This document shows, piece by piece, positions 45,421 through 53,259 of a stretch of 64,000 bases of DNA. The stretch comes from Lachnospiraceae bacterium XBB2008 (GTDB lineage: Bacteria > Bacillota > Clostridia > Lachnospirales > Lachnospiraceae), in the NCBI GenBank assembly GCA_900102235.1, contig FMVL01000014.1:1-64000 (forward strand), given 5' to 3'. The notes under the pieces are model-generated. The model had not been told where the DNA came from and did not search any database. It was given only the letters and a program-made list of their open reading frames with translations. Positions within the stretch are counted from its first letter, which is position 1, and every line of letters starts with the position of its first letter. The translations under genes were made by a program, and so were the position numbers.

Positions 45421-46939
45421 ATGTCCTTAATACTCTTACAAGCGCATCCACATCATCCGGTGAATTATAAAGTGCAAGCGTAGGTCTCACCGATCCCTCA
45501 TAGCCGAAGTGCCTGAGCACCGGCTGCGCACAATGGTGTCCCGTTCTTACAGCTATACCGTATGAATCAAGTCGTTTTCCGACCTCTTCATCCGAATACC
45601 CGTCCAGTTTGAACGAGAGTACAGATGCTTTGTTGAGCGCAGTTCCTATAAGCGTCAGTCCGGGAATCCGTGTCATTTCTTTCATCGCGTACTGCAGCAG
45701 TTCATGCTCCCATCTGTACACGCATGGCATTCCTATCTCTGACAGATAGTCAAGTGCCGCACCGAGTCCGACCGCATCTGCTATGCTGCCCGTTCCCGCT
45801 TCAAACTTGTTGGGGATGTCGTTGTATATCGTTCTCTCAAACGTAACATCGGCTATCATATTGCCGCCGCCGTGATAAGGGCGTGCAGCTTCAAGCAGTT
45901 CTCTCTTGCCGTATACGACACCGATCCCGGTAGGTGCAAATATCTTGTGTCCCGAAAAAACAAAGAAGTCCGCATCCAGAGCCGAAACATTGACCGGTAT
46001 ATGCGCAACGGATTGTGCACCGTCGATCAGAATACGTACTCCGTGCCTGTGGGCAACAGCGATAAGTTCTTCAACCGGAGTTACCGTACCGAGTACATTT
46101 GACACATGAGTGACTGCCACGAATTTGGTCTGTTTTGTGAACAGTTTCTCATATTCGGACATGATAAGCTGGCCTGTTTCATCACATGGTATGACTTTGA
46201 TGACCGCTCCGGACTGTTGTGCTATAAGCTGCCATGGAACTATATTTGCGTGATGTTCGAGTATCGATACGATGATCTCGTCACCGGGTGAAAGCTGCGG
46301 CAGAACATATGCATTTGCCACAAGGTTGATAGCCTCGGTCGTTCCTCTGACAAAGATTATCTCCTCAGATAAGGTGGCACCGATAAAATTCCTGACCGTA
46401 TCTCTCGCGGATTCATATGCATCCGTCGAGCGTGCCGCAAGTGTATGAGCACCGCGATGAACATTTGAATTCTCGTGCTCATAGTAATATGACACCCGGT
46501 CTATCACCTGTCTTGGCCTTTGGGTCGTGGCACCGTTATCGAGCCATACAAGCTGATTCCCGTTTATACGCTCGGACAATATCGGAAAATCATTTCTGAT
46601 CTGAGCAAGTGTTTTGCCACCGATACGTATGCTGTCATCCCTCGACGTTCCTTTTTCGCTGCTGATATCAGACTGCGGTACATCAACTCCCGAAAGGGAT
46701 GTGGGAACATCTATCCGTCTGTCGGCTTCTGCAGCCTCGGTCTTCGACTGTACCGAAGGAGCATACGAACGGGTTGATACCGGATCTACGGTCAATCCAA
46801 AAGGATCCTCCGCCGAAGGCGAAGCGGTCAGGCCCTCCGTCAGATCCGGAAACATCGAATTTGCCAGAGCTGTAAGTTCAGCTGCACCGGGAATACCCAA
46901 AGCTTCTTCCGTTATGGCAAATGGATCAGTCGTAATCAT
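45413..46939 (-). CDS. encapsulated cysteine desulfurase with N-terminal cargo domain
   Basis: 508 residues from the ATG at 46939 (MITTDPFAITEE), preceded by GGGTG. The first ~105 residues are Pro/Ser/Asp-rich and probably disordered. They include LTALANSMFP (22-31) and VPTSLSGVDVPQ, which resemble conserved motifs in family 2A encapsulin cargo. The rest is a SufS/CsdA-type desulfurase: PLP lysine K332 in SGHKIFAPTG and catalytic C470 in TGHHCAQP. It frees sulfur from cysteine as persulfide. It overlaps the encapsulin gene by 14 bases. I infer that the N-terminal domain loads it into the shell. Confidence 0.93.
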   Translation of the reverse strand: MITTDPFAITEEALGIPGAAELTALANSMFPDLTEGLTASPSAEDPFGLTVDPVSTRSYAPSVQSKTEAAEADRRIDVPTSLSGVDVPQSDISSEKGTSRDDSIRIGGKTLAQIRNDFPILSERINGNQLVWLDNGATTQRPRQVIDRVSYYYEHENSNVHRGAHTLAARSTDAYESARDTVRNFIGATLSEEIIFVRGTTEAINLVANAYVLPQLSPGDEIIVSILEHHANIVPWQLIAQQSGAVIKVIPCDETGQLIMSEYEKLFTKQTKFVAVTHVSNVLGTVTPVEELIAVAHRHGVRILIDGAQSVAHIPVNVSALDADFFVFSGHKIFAPTGIGVVYGKRELLEAARPYHGGGNMIADVTFERTIYNDIPNKFEAGTGSIADAVGLGAALDYLSEIGMPCVYRWEHELLQYAMKEMTRIPGLTLIGTALNKASVLSFKLDGYSDEEVGKRLDSYGIAVRTGHHCAQPVLRHFGYEGSVRPTLALYNSPDDVDALVRVLRTFA

Positions 46940-47885
46940 AGTATTCACCCACTTCCACATCCTCAAGTACAGCTATGGCATCATCAGCAAGAATTGCTGC
47001 AGAGCAGTATAGAGACAGCAGATAGGATGCTACTCCCTTATCATCTATTCCACGGAAACGAACTGACAGACCTCTTGAATGCTCATTCTTGAGTCCTGCC
47101 TGGAACAATCCGATGACTCCGCGTTTTGCCTCTCCTGTACGGATCAGGAGGATGTTGGTCTTACCGCTCTCGGATGTAGGGTTCTTGAGTCCGTCTACGA
47201 GCAGTTTATCGGTAGGGAGAATCGGTATGCCTCTCCATGTAAGGAATGTTCCGCCCGCGATGTTTGCTACTACCGGGGGTACACCGCGCTTTGTGCATTC
47301 TCTCTCAAATGCCGCTATAGCTCTCGGATGAGCCAGGAAGAATGACGGCTCCTTCCATACCTTGGAAATGAGTTCATCAAGATCATCGGGAGTGGGGGCT
47401 CCGTTCCTGGTCTGTATGCGCTGAGAATCGGCAACATTCTTTAGGAGACCATAGTCATCATTATTGATCAGCTGGCTTTCCTGACGCTCACGAAGAGATT
47501 CGATAGCAAGACCGAGTTGTTCCTGTACCTGATCGTAAGGTGCACTGTAAACATCTTCAACGGCAGTATTTACATTGATTATCGTTGAGATCGAATTGAG
47601 CACGTATTCTCTGGGCTCAGTCTCATACTCAACATAACCCTCGGGAATGATGTCGCTCTTCTTGGTCTGTGAACAAAGTACGTCAAGAGGTGTATCACCT
47701 TCCACAACTCGGTTCACACGAAAGATACCTGTTTCTAGTCCCTTGAACTCAAGAAACTTTGTCAGCCACTTGGGTGTAAGAGCCCCGTACTGAGGCTTGG
47801 TCTTGGTAATGTTCGCAAGATTATATGCCGCTCTGGCGCCAAGCGCATTTATTCCTGCCGTTTTGGTTTCTGTTTCCTTTGCCAT
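46926..47885 (-). CDS. family 2A encapsulin shell protein (SrpI type)
   Basis: 319 residues with an HK97-like fold. The N-terminal arm (about 1-35) leads into YGALTPKWLTKFLEF and GIFRVNRVVEG. AHPRAIAAFERECTKRGVPP, TWRGIPILPTDKL and the C-terminal GLSVRFRGIDDKGVASYLLS are typical of SrpI-like encapsulins. There is no cyclic-nucleotide domain, so it is family 2A rather than 2B. Such shells package a cysteine desulfurase, and in known cases store elemental sulfur. The desulfurase gene directly follows and overlaps. A phage capsid is unlikely, as no other phage genes are present. AAGGAGGAG precedes the ATG. Confidence 0.93.
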   Translation of the reverse strand: MAKETETKTAGINALGARAAYNLANITKTKPQYGALTPKWLTKFLEFKGLETGIFRVNRVVEGDTPLDVLCSQTKKSDIIPEGYVEYETEPREYVLNSISTIINVNTAVEDVYSAPYDQVQEQLGLAIESLRERQESQLINNDDYGLLKNVADSQRIQTRNGAPTPDDLDELISKVWKEPSFFLAHPRAIAAFERECTKRGVPPVVANIAGGTFLTWRGIPILPTDKLLVDGLKNPTSESGKTNILLIRTGEAKRGVIGLFQAGLKNEHSRGLSVRFRGIDDKGVASYLLSLYCSAAILADDAIAVLEDVEVGEYYDYD

Positions 47886-47920
47886 AAAATGCTCCTCCTT
47901 AAATAGATCAAATGATTTTC

Positions 47921-49381
47921 CTACAGGCCGCCGCCCTCATTGGAGAATATGATATCCTTCATGGCATCCATTCCTCCCTTAAGGTTATACAGCGCCCCCT
48001 TATATCCTGCTTCGCGAAGTGTGTTGATCGCGAGGATACTCCTCTTACCTTCCTTGCAGATGAATATCGTATCCACCTGAGGATCAAGTTCCTTCTGTCT
48101 TCTGGCCAGCTGGCCTATCGGTATGACAAGCGCATCAGGGAATCTGATGATCGCTCTTTCATGCGGCTCCCGGACATCTACGATCGTGATCTTCTCGCCG
48201 CTTTCGATCCTGCCCGCAAGTTCCTCCGGTGTCAGTCCTTCAACGGCAGCCTCCTGTTCCTCCTCACGTTTGATACTGCACAATTCCTCGTAATCGATAT
48301 CTTCTATATGAGTGATCGACGGGGACTTGCCACACAGCGGGCAATTGACATCCTTTTTTACTTTTAGCATTCCGGAATGCAGCGACATGGTATCGATGGT
48401 AAGCAGTCTTCCGGAAAGATGTTCGCCTGTTCCTATAATGAGTTTTAATGCTTCATTTGCCTGTATGCTGCCGACTATGCCGCCAAGAGGACTGATCGTG
48501 CCTCCCTCGGCACAGGTCGGTACCAGTCCGGGTTCGGGGGGATTGGGATACAGACATCGAAGACAGGGACCGTCCTCATACCCGAATATGCCCACCTGTC
48601 CTTCATACTGATAGATCGCACCGAAAACAAGCGGGATTCCGGCAAGATGACATGCATCATTTATCAGATACCTGGACTTGTAGTTATCCGTACAGTCTAT
48701 GACCAGATCGTAACCTTCTATGACCGAAGCAGCATTCTCCGCTGTCACCATCAGATTCTCGGCGATCACTTCGATATTCCGGTCAATGTTCCTGATCGTA
48801 TCTCTCGCGGATGCTGCCTTGGGGCGCTTTACATCTCTTGACGAATGTATCACCTGGCTTTGAAGATTTTCGATGGATACCTGGTCATGATCTACGACCT
48901 TAATCGTTCCGACTCCCGCAGCTGCCAGATACTGTATGACGGGTGAACCAAGAGCCCCCGCACCTATGATGACTACCTTCGCAGCCTTGATCCGTTTCTG
49001 TCCCTTTACACCTATCTCTCTCAGAAGCAGATGCTTGTTAAAGCGGTCTATGTCCTTATCATCAAGGTGCACCTCTTTGATCCGTTCATCGGATATGAGT
49101 TTTTCATCCGGAGCCCCGCCCGCAACAAACGGAAGGAGCATGACAGATGGTACGCCGTCGAGAGTTTCTTTATGTTTCGACTCATCCGTCATATCCTCTT
49201 CTCCGGCAAATATCCTGATAAACTTTCTGAGCTTTCCTTCATCATCGTAGAGCCCTCTTTTAGCTTCGGGATATCGCGCCGTCAGATCGATAAGTATCTC
49301 TTCTATCGTATTTCCTGCTGCCTCAACTTCAGTGCTTCTTGTAAAGAAAGACCGAAGCGTGGCTGATATTATCACTTTCAT
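47921..49381 (-). CDS. MoaD-like carrier / E1 / rhodanese triple fusion
   Basis: 486 residues from the ATG at 49381 (MKVIISATLRSFF), just after the JAMM stop; the longer frame is rejected. Residues 1-89 are a MoaD/CysO-like beta-grasp domain ending LPFVAGG (Gly88-Gly89). Residues 105-370 are a MoeB-type E1: GAGALG at 140, Zn cysteines 273, 276, 347, 350, and C290 in VPTCAEGG. Residues 385-480 are a rhodanese with C442 in CKEGKRS. The carrier's Gly-Gly is internal, so cleavage after Gly89 would be needed before thiocarboxylation. The JAMM protease just upstream is the obvious candidate. The protein itself ends EGGGL. Confidence 0.9.
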   Translation of the reverse strand: MKVIISATLRSFFTRSTEVEAAGNTIEEILIDLTARYPEAKRGLYDDEGKLRKFIRIFAGEEDMTDESKHKETLDGVPSVMLLPFVAGGAPDEKLISDERIKEVHLDDKDIDRFNKHLLLREIGVKGQKRIKAAKVVIIGAGALGSPVIQYLAAAGVGTIKVVDHDQVSIENLQSQVIHSSRDVKRPKAASARDTIRNIDRNIEVIAENLMVTAENAASVIEGYDLVIDCTDNYKSRYLINDACHLAGIPLVFGAIYQYEGQVGIFGYEDGPCLRCLYPNPPEPGLVPTCAEGGTISPLGGIVGSIQANEALKLIIGTGEHLSGRLLTIDTMSLHSGMLKVKKDVNCPLCGKSPSITHIEDIDYEELCSIKREEEQEAAVEGLTPEELAGRIESGEKITIVDVREPHERAIIRFPDALVIPIGQLARRQKELDPQVDTIFICKEGKRSILAINTLREAGYKGALYNLKGGMDAMKDIIFSNEGGGL

Positions 49382-49383
49382 TT

Positions 49384-49815
49384 TCAAACCTTCTCTCTGA
49401 TCTCGAGTCTGATCGGTTCTGTATAACTGCTTTCCTTCATCCAAGCCGAAAAACCGGAACATCGCCCGTGCATCAGCGATACTATCAGGTAGATCATCCC
49501 CGGGATCATGAATTCCTCATCTTCCCGTGATAATGACGCACTGCTATCCGGATGCGAATGATAAAATCCGCTGATCTCATATCCTCTCGTGCTGAAAGTC
49601 TTTTCTTTCTCGGTAAGTTCAAAAGGATCCATTGAATAATGATCTGCTGTCGTTTTCTCTTTTATCATTTCCTCGGATGTATCGATGAACATCCCATCAT
49701 TTCGCGTCTTTACGGAAAACATCAGGCCGCAGCATTCTTCAGGATATGTATCATAGGCGTGCCGTACGATCTTCTCGATGCCCCTCTGTGAGATTGTCAC
49801 CGTGTTTGAAGTCAT
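49384..49815 (-). CDS. JAMM (M67) metalloprotease 1
   Basis: 143 residues. Zinc motif GFYHSHPDSSASLSREDEE (HxH-x7-S-x2-D) and the catalytic Glu in YPEECCGLMF. It lies between the MetY-like gene, with which it overlaps by 1 base, and the carrier-E1-rhodanese fusion, 2 bases further on. By analogy with Mec+/HcyD it could cut the fused carrier free or release an amino acid attached to the carrier. It differs from JAMM 2 in sequence, so the two may have different carriers. Confidence 0.9.
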   Translation of the reverse strand: MTSNTVTISQRGIEKIVRHAYDTYPEECCGLMFSVKTRNDGMFIDTSEEMIKEKTTADHYSMDPFELTEKEKTFSTRGYEISGFYHSHPDSSASLSREDEEFMIPGMIYLIVSLMHGRCSGFSAWMKESSYTEPIRLEIREKV

Positions 49816-51056
49816 TAACGGCTCTCCCTTACTGCTGATGTGAAATCTTCAATGATATCTTCTGCATCCTCAATACCGAGACTGACGCGTATCGTGTCAT
49901 CATATACTCCTGCAGCCCTTGTCTCTTCGGCATCGGAATGAATATACAGAGTTGACGCCGGATGTATCACGAGCGTTCTCATGTCACCGATGTTGCTGGC
50001 GATCAATGCGTATTTAAGCAAGTTGATAATCTTAAATGCCCTTTCCTTCGATCCCGCCGAGATGGTCAGGATCCCACCGCCATAACCACCGAGCTGACTT
50101 TCTACATATGAATGATAAGGATGCGACGGAAGGGTCAGGTAATTGACCTTAATATCCTTTTCTTTTTCAAGTGCGTGCGCCAGTGCATCCGCATTGGCAC
50201 ATATTTTCTCCATTCGAAGTCCGAGGGTATCCAGACCCGTGTATGACAGAAATGCGTTCATGGGAGCCATGCACCCTCCGAGGTTTTCCCACAGGTCTGT
50301 ACGCAATCTCAACAGGAAAGCCATCTTACCGAATTTCTTATGCCCGGCAAGCGCAGTATGTTTTTCAAAATCCCATTTGAATCTGCCGGAATCCACGATG
50401 ATCCCGCCGATGGCATTTCCCCCTCCGTTTATGTACTTCGATGTGGAGTGGATCACTATGTCTGCACCGTATATGAACGGTCTGGTGATATACGGAGTGG
50501 CAGTCGTGGAATCAACTATAAGCGGAACCTCTGCCTCATGAGCCGCTTCAGCGACTTCCCTGATGTCAAGCACGTTCAGAGAAGGATTGCTGATCACTTC
50601 GCCGAATACTGCCCTGGTCTTTTCAGTTGTGAGCCGCCTTACGGATGCACCGTCCAGGACATCGGCAAACACCGTATGTATACCGAGTTTCTCCAGATCA
50701 CGGAAAAGATCTATCGTCCCGCCATACAGTCCCCTGCCGGCAATGATCTCGTCTCCGCTTTGGCAGATCGAAAGAAGTGCGGATGATATGGCTGACATTC
50801 CGCTGCTGCAACTGATCGCACCGATCCCGCCTTCGAGTTCGTTGATCTTCTGTTCAAATGCGGCAAGAGTGGGATTCCCTATCCTCGTGTAGGCATATCC
50901 CATGCTCTTGTGTGCAAAGACCTTTTCAAGTTCCTCCATGTTCTCATAACAGAATGCTGTTACCTGCGATATGGGAGGTAATATTTCTCTTTGTCCGTAT
51001 CCGCGTGCCGTCCGTCCGTGAAGTAAGCCGGTATTGAATCCGCATTCAGGTTCCAT
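49815..51056 (-). CDS. O-acetylhomoserine sulfhydrylase-like PLP enzyme (MetY)
   Basis: 413 residues from the ATG at 51056 (MEPECGFNTGLLHG), after GAGAGGA; the longer frame overlaps the Rrf2 gene and is rejected. YAYTRIGNPTLAAFEQ, ISCSSGMSAI and the PLP lysine in HSTSKYINGGGN mark the Cys/Met metabolism PLP family. It replaces the acetyl group of O-acetylhomoserine (or O-acetylserine) with sulfur. In Wolinella a MetY homologue uses a protein thiocarboxylate as the sulfur donor. Its place between the regulator and JAMM 1 fits that scheme. Confidence 0.88.
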   Translation of the reverse strand: MEPECGFNTGLLHGRTARGYGQREILPPISQVTAFCYENMEELEKVFAHKSMGYAYTRIGNPTLAAFEQKINELEGGIGAISCSSGMSAISSALLSICQSGDEIIAGRGLYGGTIDLFRDLEKLGIHTVFADVLDGASVRRLTTEKTRAVFGEVISNPSLNVLDIREVAEAAHEAEVPLIVDSTTATPYITRPFIYGADIVIHSTSKYINGGGNAIGGIIVDSGRFKWDFEKHTALAGHKKFGKMAFLLRLRTDLWENLGGCMAPMNAFLSYTGLDTLGLRMEKICANADALAHALEKEKDIKVNYLTLPSHPYHSYVESQLGGYGGGILTISAGSKERAFKIINLLKYALIASNIGDMRTLVIHPASTLYIHSDAEETRAAGVYDDTIRVSLGIEDAEDIIEDFTSAVRESR

Positions 51057-51067
51057 ACAATATCCTC

Positions 51068-51508
51068 TCAGATCACATACAAGTCCCAGGCATCGGAGAA
51101 ACTGCTGAGACATCCGTCCGCGAAATCTCTCATGTTGAGTTCTTTCGTAAATCGGTTCAGGTTGTCATTGATCCTGTCCCAGAAACGTTCATTGATGATC
51201 GATCTAAGCTCTCCTTCTTCCTTTTTATCATCAACGTCTGCGAGTATATTGCTGTCGAGGGCATTAAGAACGTCCGCCAGTTTGATCTCCTCAGGTGATC
51301 TTGTAAGCAAGTAACCGCCCCGAAGTCCCTTCTGGGCTACTATGAATCCGGCCTGCCTAAGGAGCAACAGGATATGCTCGAGGTATTTGTGTGAAATATT
51401 CTGTCTCTGCGCGATCTCCGGAGCAGACACGCTCCCTCCGTTTTCACTGTGTATCACTATATCCGTCAGCGCTATCAGACCGTACTCGACTCTGGTTGAA
51501 ACTTTCAT
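51068..51508 (-). CDS. Rrf2-family regulator (CymR-like)
   Basis: 146 residues from the ATG at 51508 (MKVSTRVEYGLIAL), with AGGAG upstream. A winged helix with APEIAQRQNISHKYLEHILL as recognition region and GFIVAQKGLRGGYLL as wing. Only one cysteine is present, in DGCLSS, so it lacks the three-Cys cluster site of IscR/NsrR. This fits CymR-like regulators that sense cysteine status through partner proteins or O-acetylserine. It is the first gene of the sulfur operon and probably controls it. Confidence 0.9.
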   Translation of the reverse strand: MKVSTRVEYGLIALTDIVIHSENGGSVSAPEIAQRQNISHKYLEHILLLLRQAGFIVAQKGLRGGYLLTRSPEEIKLADVLNALDSNILADVDDKKEEGELRSIINERFWDRINDNLNRFTKELNMRDFADGCLSSFSDAWDLYVI

Positions 51509-51575
51509 AACTTCCGTCACTCCTGTAATCTTGTAAAACCCTTCATTAATGGGGTGGGAACAGAATTTTAAGATG

Positions 51576-51610
51576 ATTATATTCATATTCACCTACTATG
51601 TCAATAGGTA
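51576..51610 (-). promoter_or_regulatory. consensus promoter with Rrf2-type dyad for the sulfur operon
   Basis: On the minus strand TTGACA (51599-51604), a 17-base spacer and TATAAT (51576-51581): both hexamers are consensus. ACCTA and TAGGT (51591-51609) form a dyad with a 9-base centre overlapping the -35 element, within ATACCTATTGACATAGTAGG. This matches the layout of Rrf2-family operators. Such a strong promoter implies tight repression. Confidence 0.85.
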
Positions 51611-51625
51611 TTATGATCATAAGTC

Positions 51626-51657
51626 AGCTCCGACCCGTTTGTACAGTGGTCAGAGCT
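51626..51657 (-). terminator. hairpin at the end of the first metallophosphoesterase
   Basis: A 10-bp stem with one G-U pair (AGCTCCGACC with GGTCAGAGCT on the plus strand) starting at the stop codon of the 51657 gene. It separates that gene from the sulfur operon promoter. The T run is weak. Confidence 0.55.
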
Positions 51658-52472
51658 TATTCCAACTTGCCGTATTCTTTGATTTCGAATCTGCCGTGCT
51701 TCTCGATCTGATAGTATTTCCCGTCTGTCTCGTCGTACCCCAGAAGAAGTAATCTGCCGTGCTTATATACCGAGCCGTCGATATAATAGTGGCTCTCACC
51801 GTCGTAGTATATCTCGTGGTACGATCTGTCATGAGCCAAACTTCCCGTACCTACGTGCCCTGCGATGATCGTCTTGATGAACTTGCCTGTCGAGGCAGGA
51901 AACTTCCATAGGAATACCTCGTCTCCGGTCCCCCATTCCCAGTATTCTTCTGCCTCTTCATCAACTCCGGCGTGAACGAATATCTGCGATTCTGTTTCAA
52001 AGTAGTTATCCATTGATCTGATCCATTTGATCAGATCCCCATTGGTAGCAAGTACCATCTTCACAGCTTCGACATTTAATCCTGCCAATGACGATATACG
52101 CTCGATCTGATGAATCTTGTCCAGTTGTTCTTCCGTTACGAATGTTCTAAAAGCATTATATCCATGCTCCGAGTCGGTTTTCAGCCAGGAATCATATGCC
52201 AGAGCTTCCAGTTGAGCAGTTATGTTTTGGTTGAAATCATCAATCCACTCAAGAAGCATGGCCTCATGATTTCCTTTGAGTACGACCACTTTGTCCTTTC
52301 CGTACTTCTGTTGCAGATCATAGATATATCGAAGCACCTGACACGATTCCGGGCCATAATCGATGTAGTCTCCCAAAAAGAAGATCCGATCATCTCCCGA
52401 CAGGTCAACTGATTCCATCCGGTCCTTCAGTTCCTTCAGACAGCCATGTATATCGCTTATAGCATAAATCAT
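51657..52472 (-). CDS. metallophosphoesterase (PP1-like Ser/Thr phosphatase fold)
   Basis: 271 residues. The metal motifs are complete: ISDIHGC, FLGDYIDYGP, LKGNHEAM and later FVHAGVD and AGHVGTG. The order and GDxIDxG spacing fit the calcineurin-like group near bacterial PrpE/bis(5'-nucleosyl)-tetraphosphatase. The C-terminal 50 residues, with HYYIDGSVYKHGRLLLLG, are typical of this subgroup. First of several phosphoesterases in the island. Confidence 0.9.
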   Translation of the reverse strand: MIYAISDIHGCLKELKDRMESVDLSGDDRIFFLGDYIDYGPESCQVLRYIYDLQQKYGKDKVVVLKGNHEAMLLEWIDDFNQNITAQLEALAYDSWLKTDSEHGYNAFRTFVTEEQLDKIHQIERISSLAGLNVEAVKMVLATNGDLIKWIRSMDNYFETESQIFVHAGVDEEAEEYWEWGTGDEVFLWKFPASTGKFIKTIIAGHVGTGSLAHDRSYHEIYYDGESHYYIDGSVYKHGRLLLLGYDETDGKYYQIEKHGRFEIKEYGKLE

Positions 52473-52504
52473 CTGTAGCGTCCTCTTTCTTGTTCTGAAA
52501 GCAG

Positions 52505-53182
52505 TTAATTCATATATCCGATAGCTGTCGTTTCATCCATAGACAGACATAAACTTGCCCCGGATAGTTTCTCCAGCAGTTTATCGATATCATCTTGCTT
52601 TAATACTTCTTTGTTATCGGCAGAGATTTCTTTTATTGTTACCATGCTCCGCAGTATCGTATTGTCAGCTGTGACAAATCCTCTCTGAATAGCGTATTTG
52701 TAACTGGGATGGCTCTTCGGTATATCTTTATCAAACAAGATCGCAATAATACCGCCGCTTAATGTATACATCTGCATCACTATGTTTTCAGCACTTTCAA
52801 TCTGTTCATATATATGATCACAAACCCGTCCGCAAACCCTGTAAAAAACACTCTGATCCAGTTTATACACGAATCCGTTAGATCCTAATACCTCATGTGT
52901 AATGCTGTTCCATGAGAGCGCATGGATGATGCTCAATCCAAATGATTCCCATTCATCCCTCTTCACATCGGAAACTTCTATGATCGATCCGTCGTCCTGA
53001 ATGGTCACCGCTTCAAAAGTAACACCCCAGAAATAATACTTGTATATATTTGTGGTCAGGAGATACTTTCCCGTCTTTTTTTCATATGGGCCGGTAATAA
53101 ACCTCACATACGCTAATGCCTGTTCCTTCCCGTCTATGCTCTCAGCCGGCCAGATGTATGCTAAACATTTTGTTTGTTTCAT
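52505..53182 (-). CDS. uncharacterised island protein, 225 residues
   Basis: I do not recognise a family. Composition is that of a soluble globular protein with beta-rich N-terminal half (YLLTTNIYKYYFWGVTFEAV) and a central WNSITHEVLGSNGFVYKLD segment. No signal peptide or membrane helix. GGAG lies 8 bases before the ATG; this site was once part of a phosphoesterase gene whose fragment is at 53179-53259. Flanked by phosphoesterases and a SIMPL protein. Confidence 0.65.
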   Translation of the reverse strand: MKQTKCLAYIWPAESIDGKEQALAYVRFITGPYEKKTGKYLLTTNIYKYYFWGVTFEAVTIQDDGSIIEVSDVKRDEWESFGLSIIHALSWNSITHEVLGSNGFVYKLDQSVFYRVCGRVCDHIYEQIESAENIVMQMYTLSGGIIAILFDKDIPKSHPSYKYAIQRGFVTADNTILRSMVTIKEISADNKEVLKQDDIDKLLEKLSGASLCLSMDETTAIGYMN

Positions 53183-53259
53183 AGTCTACTCTCCTTAGCC
53201 GCCTCAACAAACATCCATGGTTTTAAATGGACGTCCGGAATAGTAAATACCTTACTCAT
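53179..53259 (-). pseudogene. N-terminal fragment of a metallophosphoesterase
   Basis: A 26-residue frame, MSKVFTIPDVHLKPWMFVEA followed by AKESRL. IPDVHLKP is the first metal motif (DxH) of a phosphoesterase; everything after residue 22 is missing. The start overlaps the SIMPL gene stop (ATGA) and the stop overlaps the next ATG. It looks like a deletion that kept the gene's first codons and the ribosome site of the next gene. Confidence 0.72.

Noticed and set aside
46926-47885. Phage major capsid protein
   Set aside because: The HK97-like fold is shared, but there are no portal, protease, terminase or tail genes, and the neighbours are sulfur-metabolism genes typical of family 2A encapsulins.
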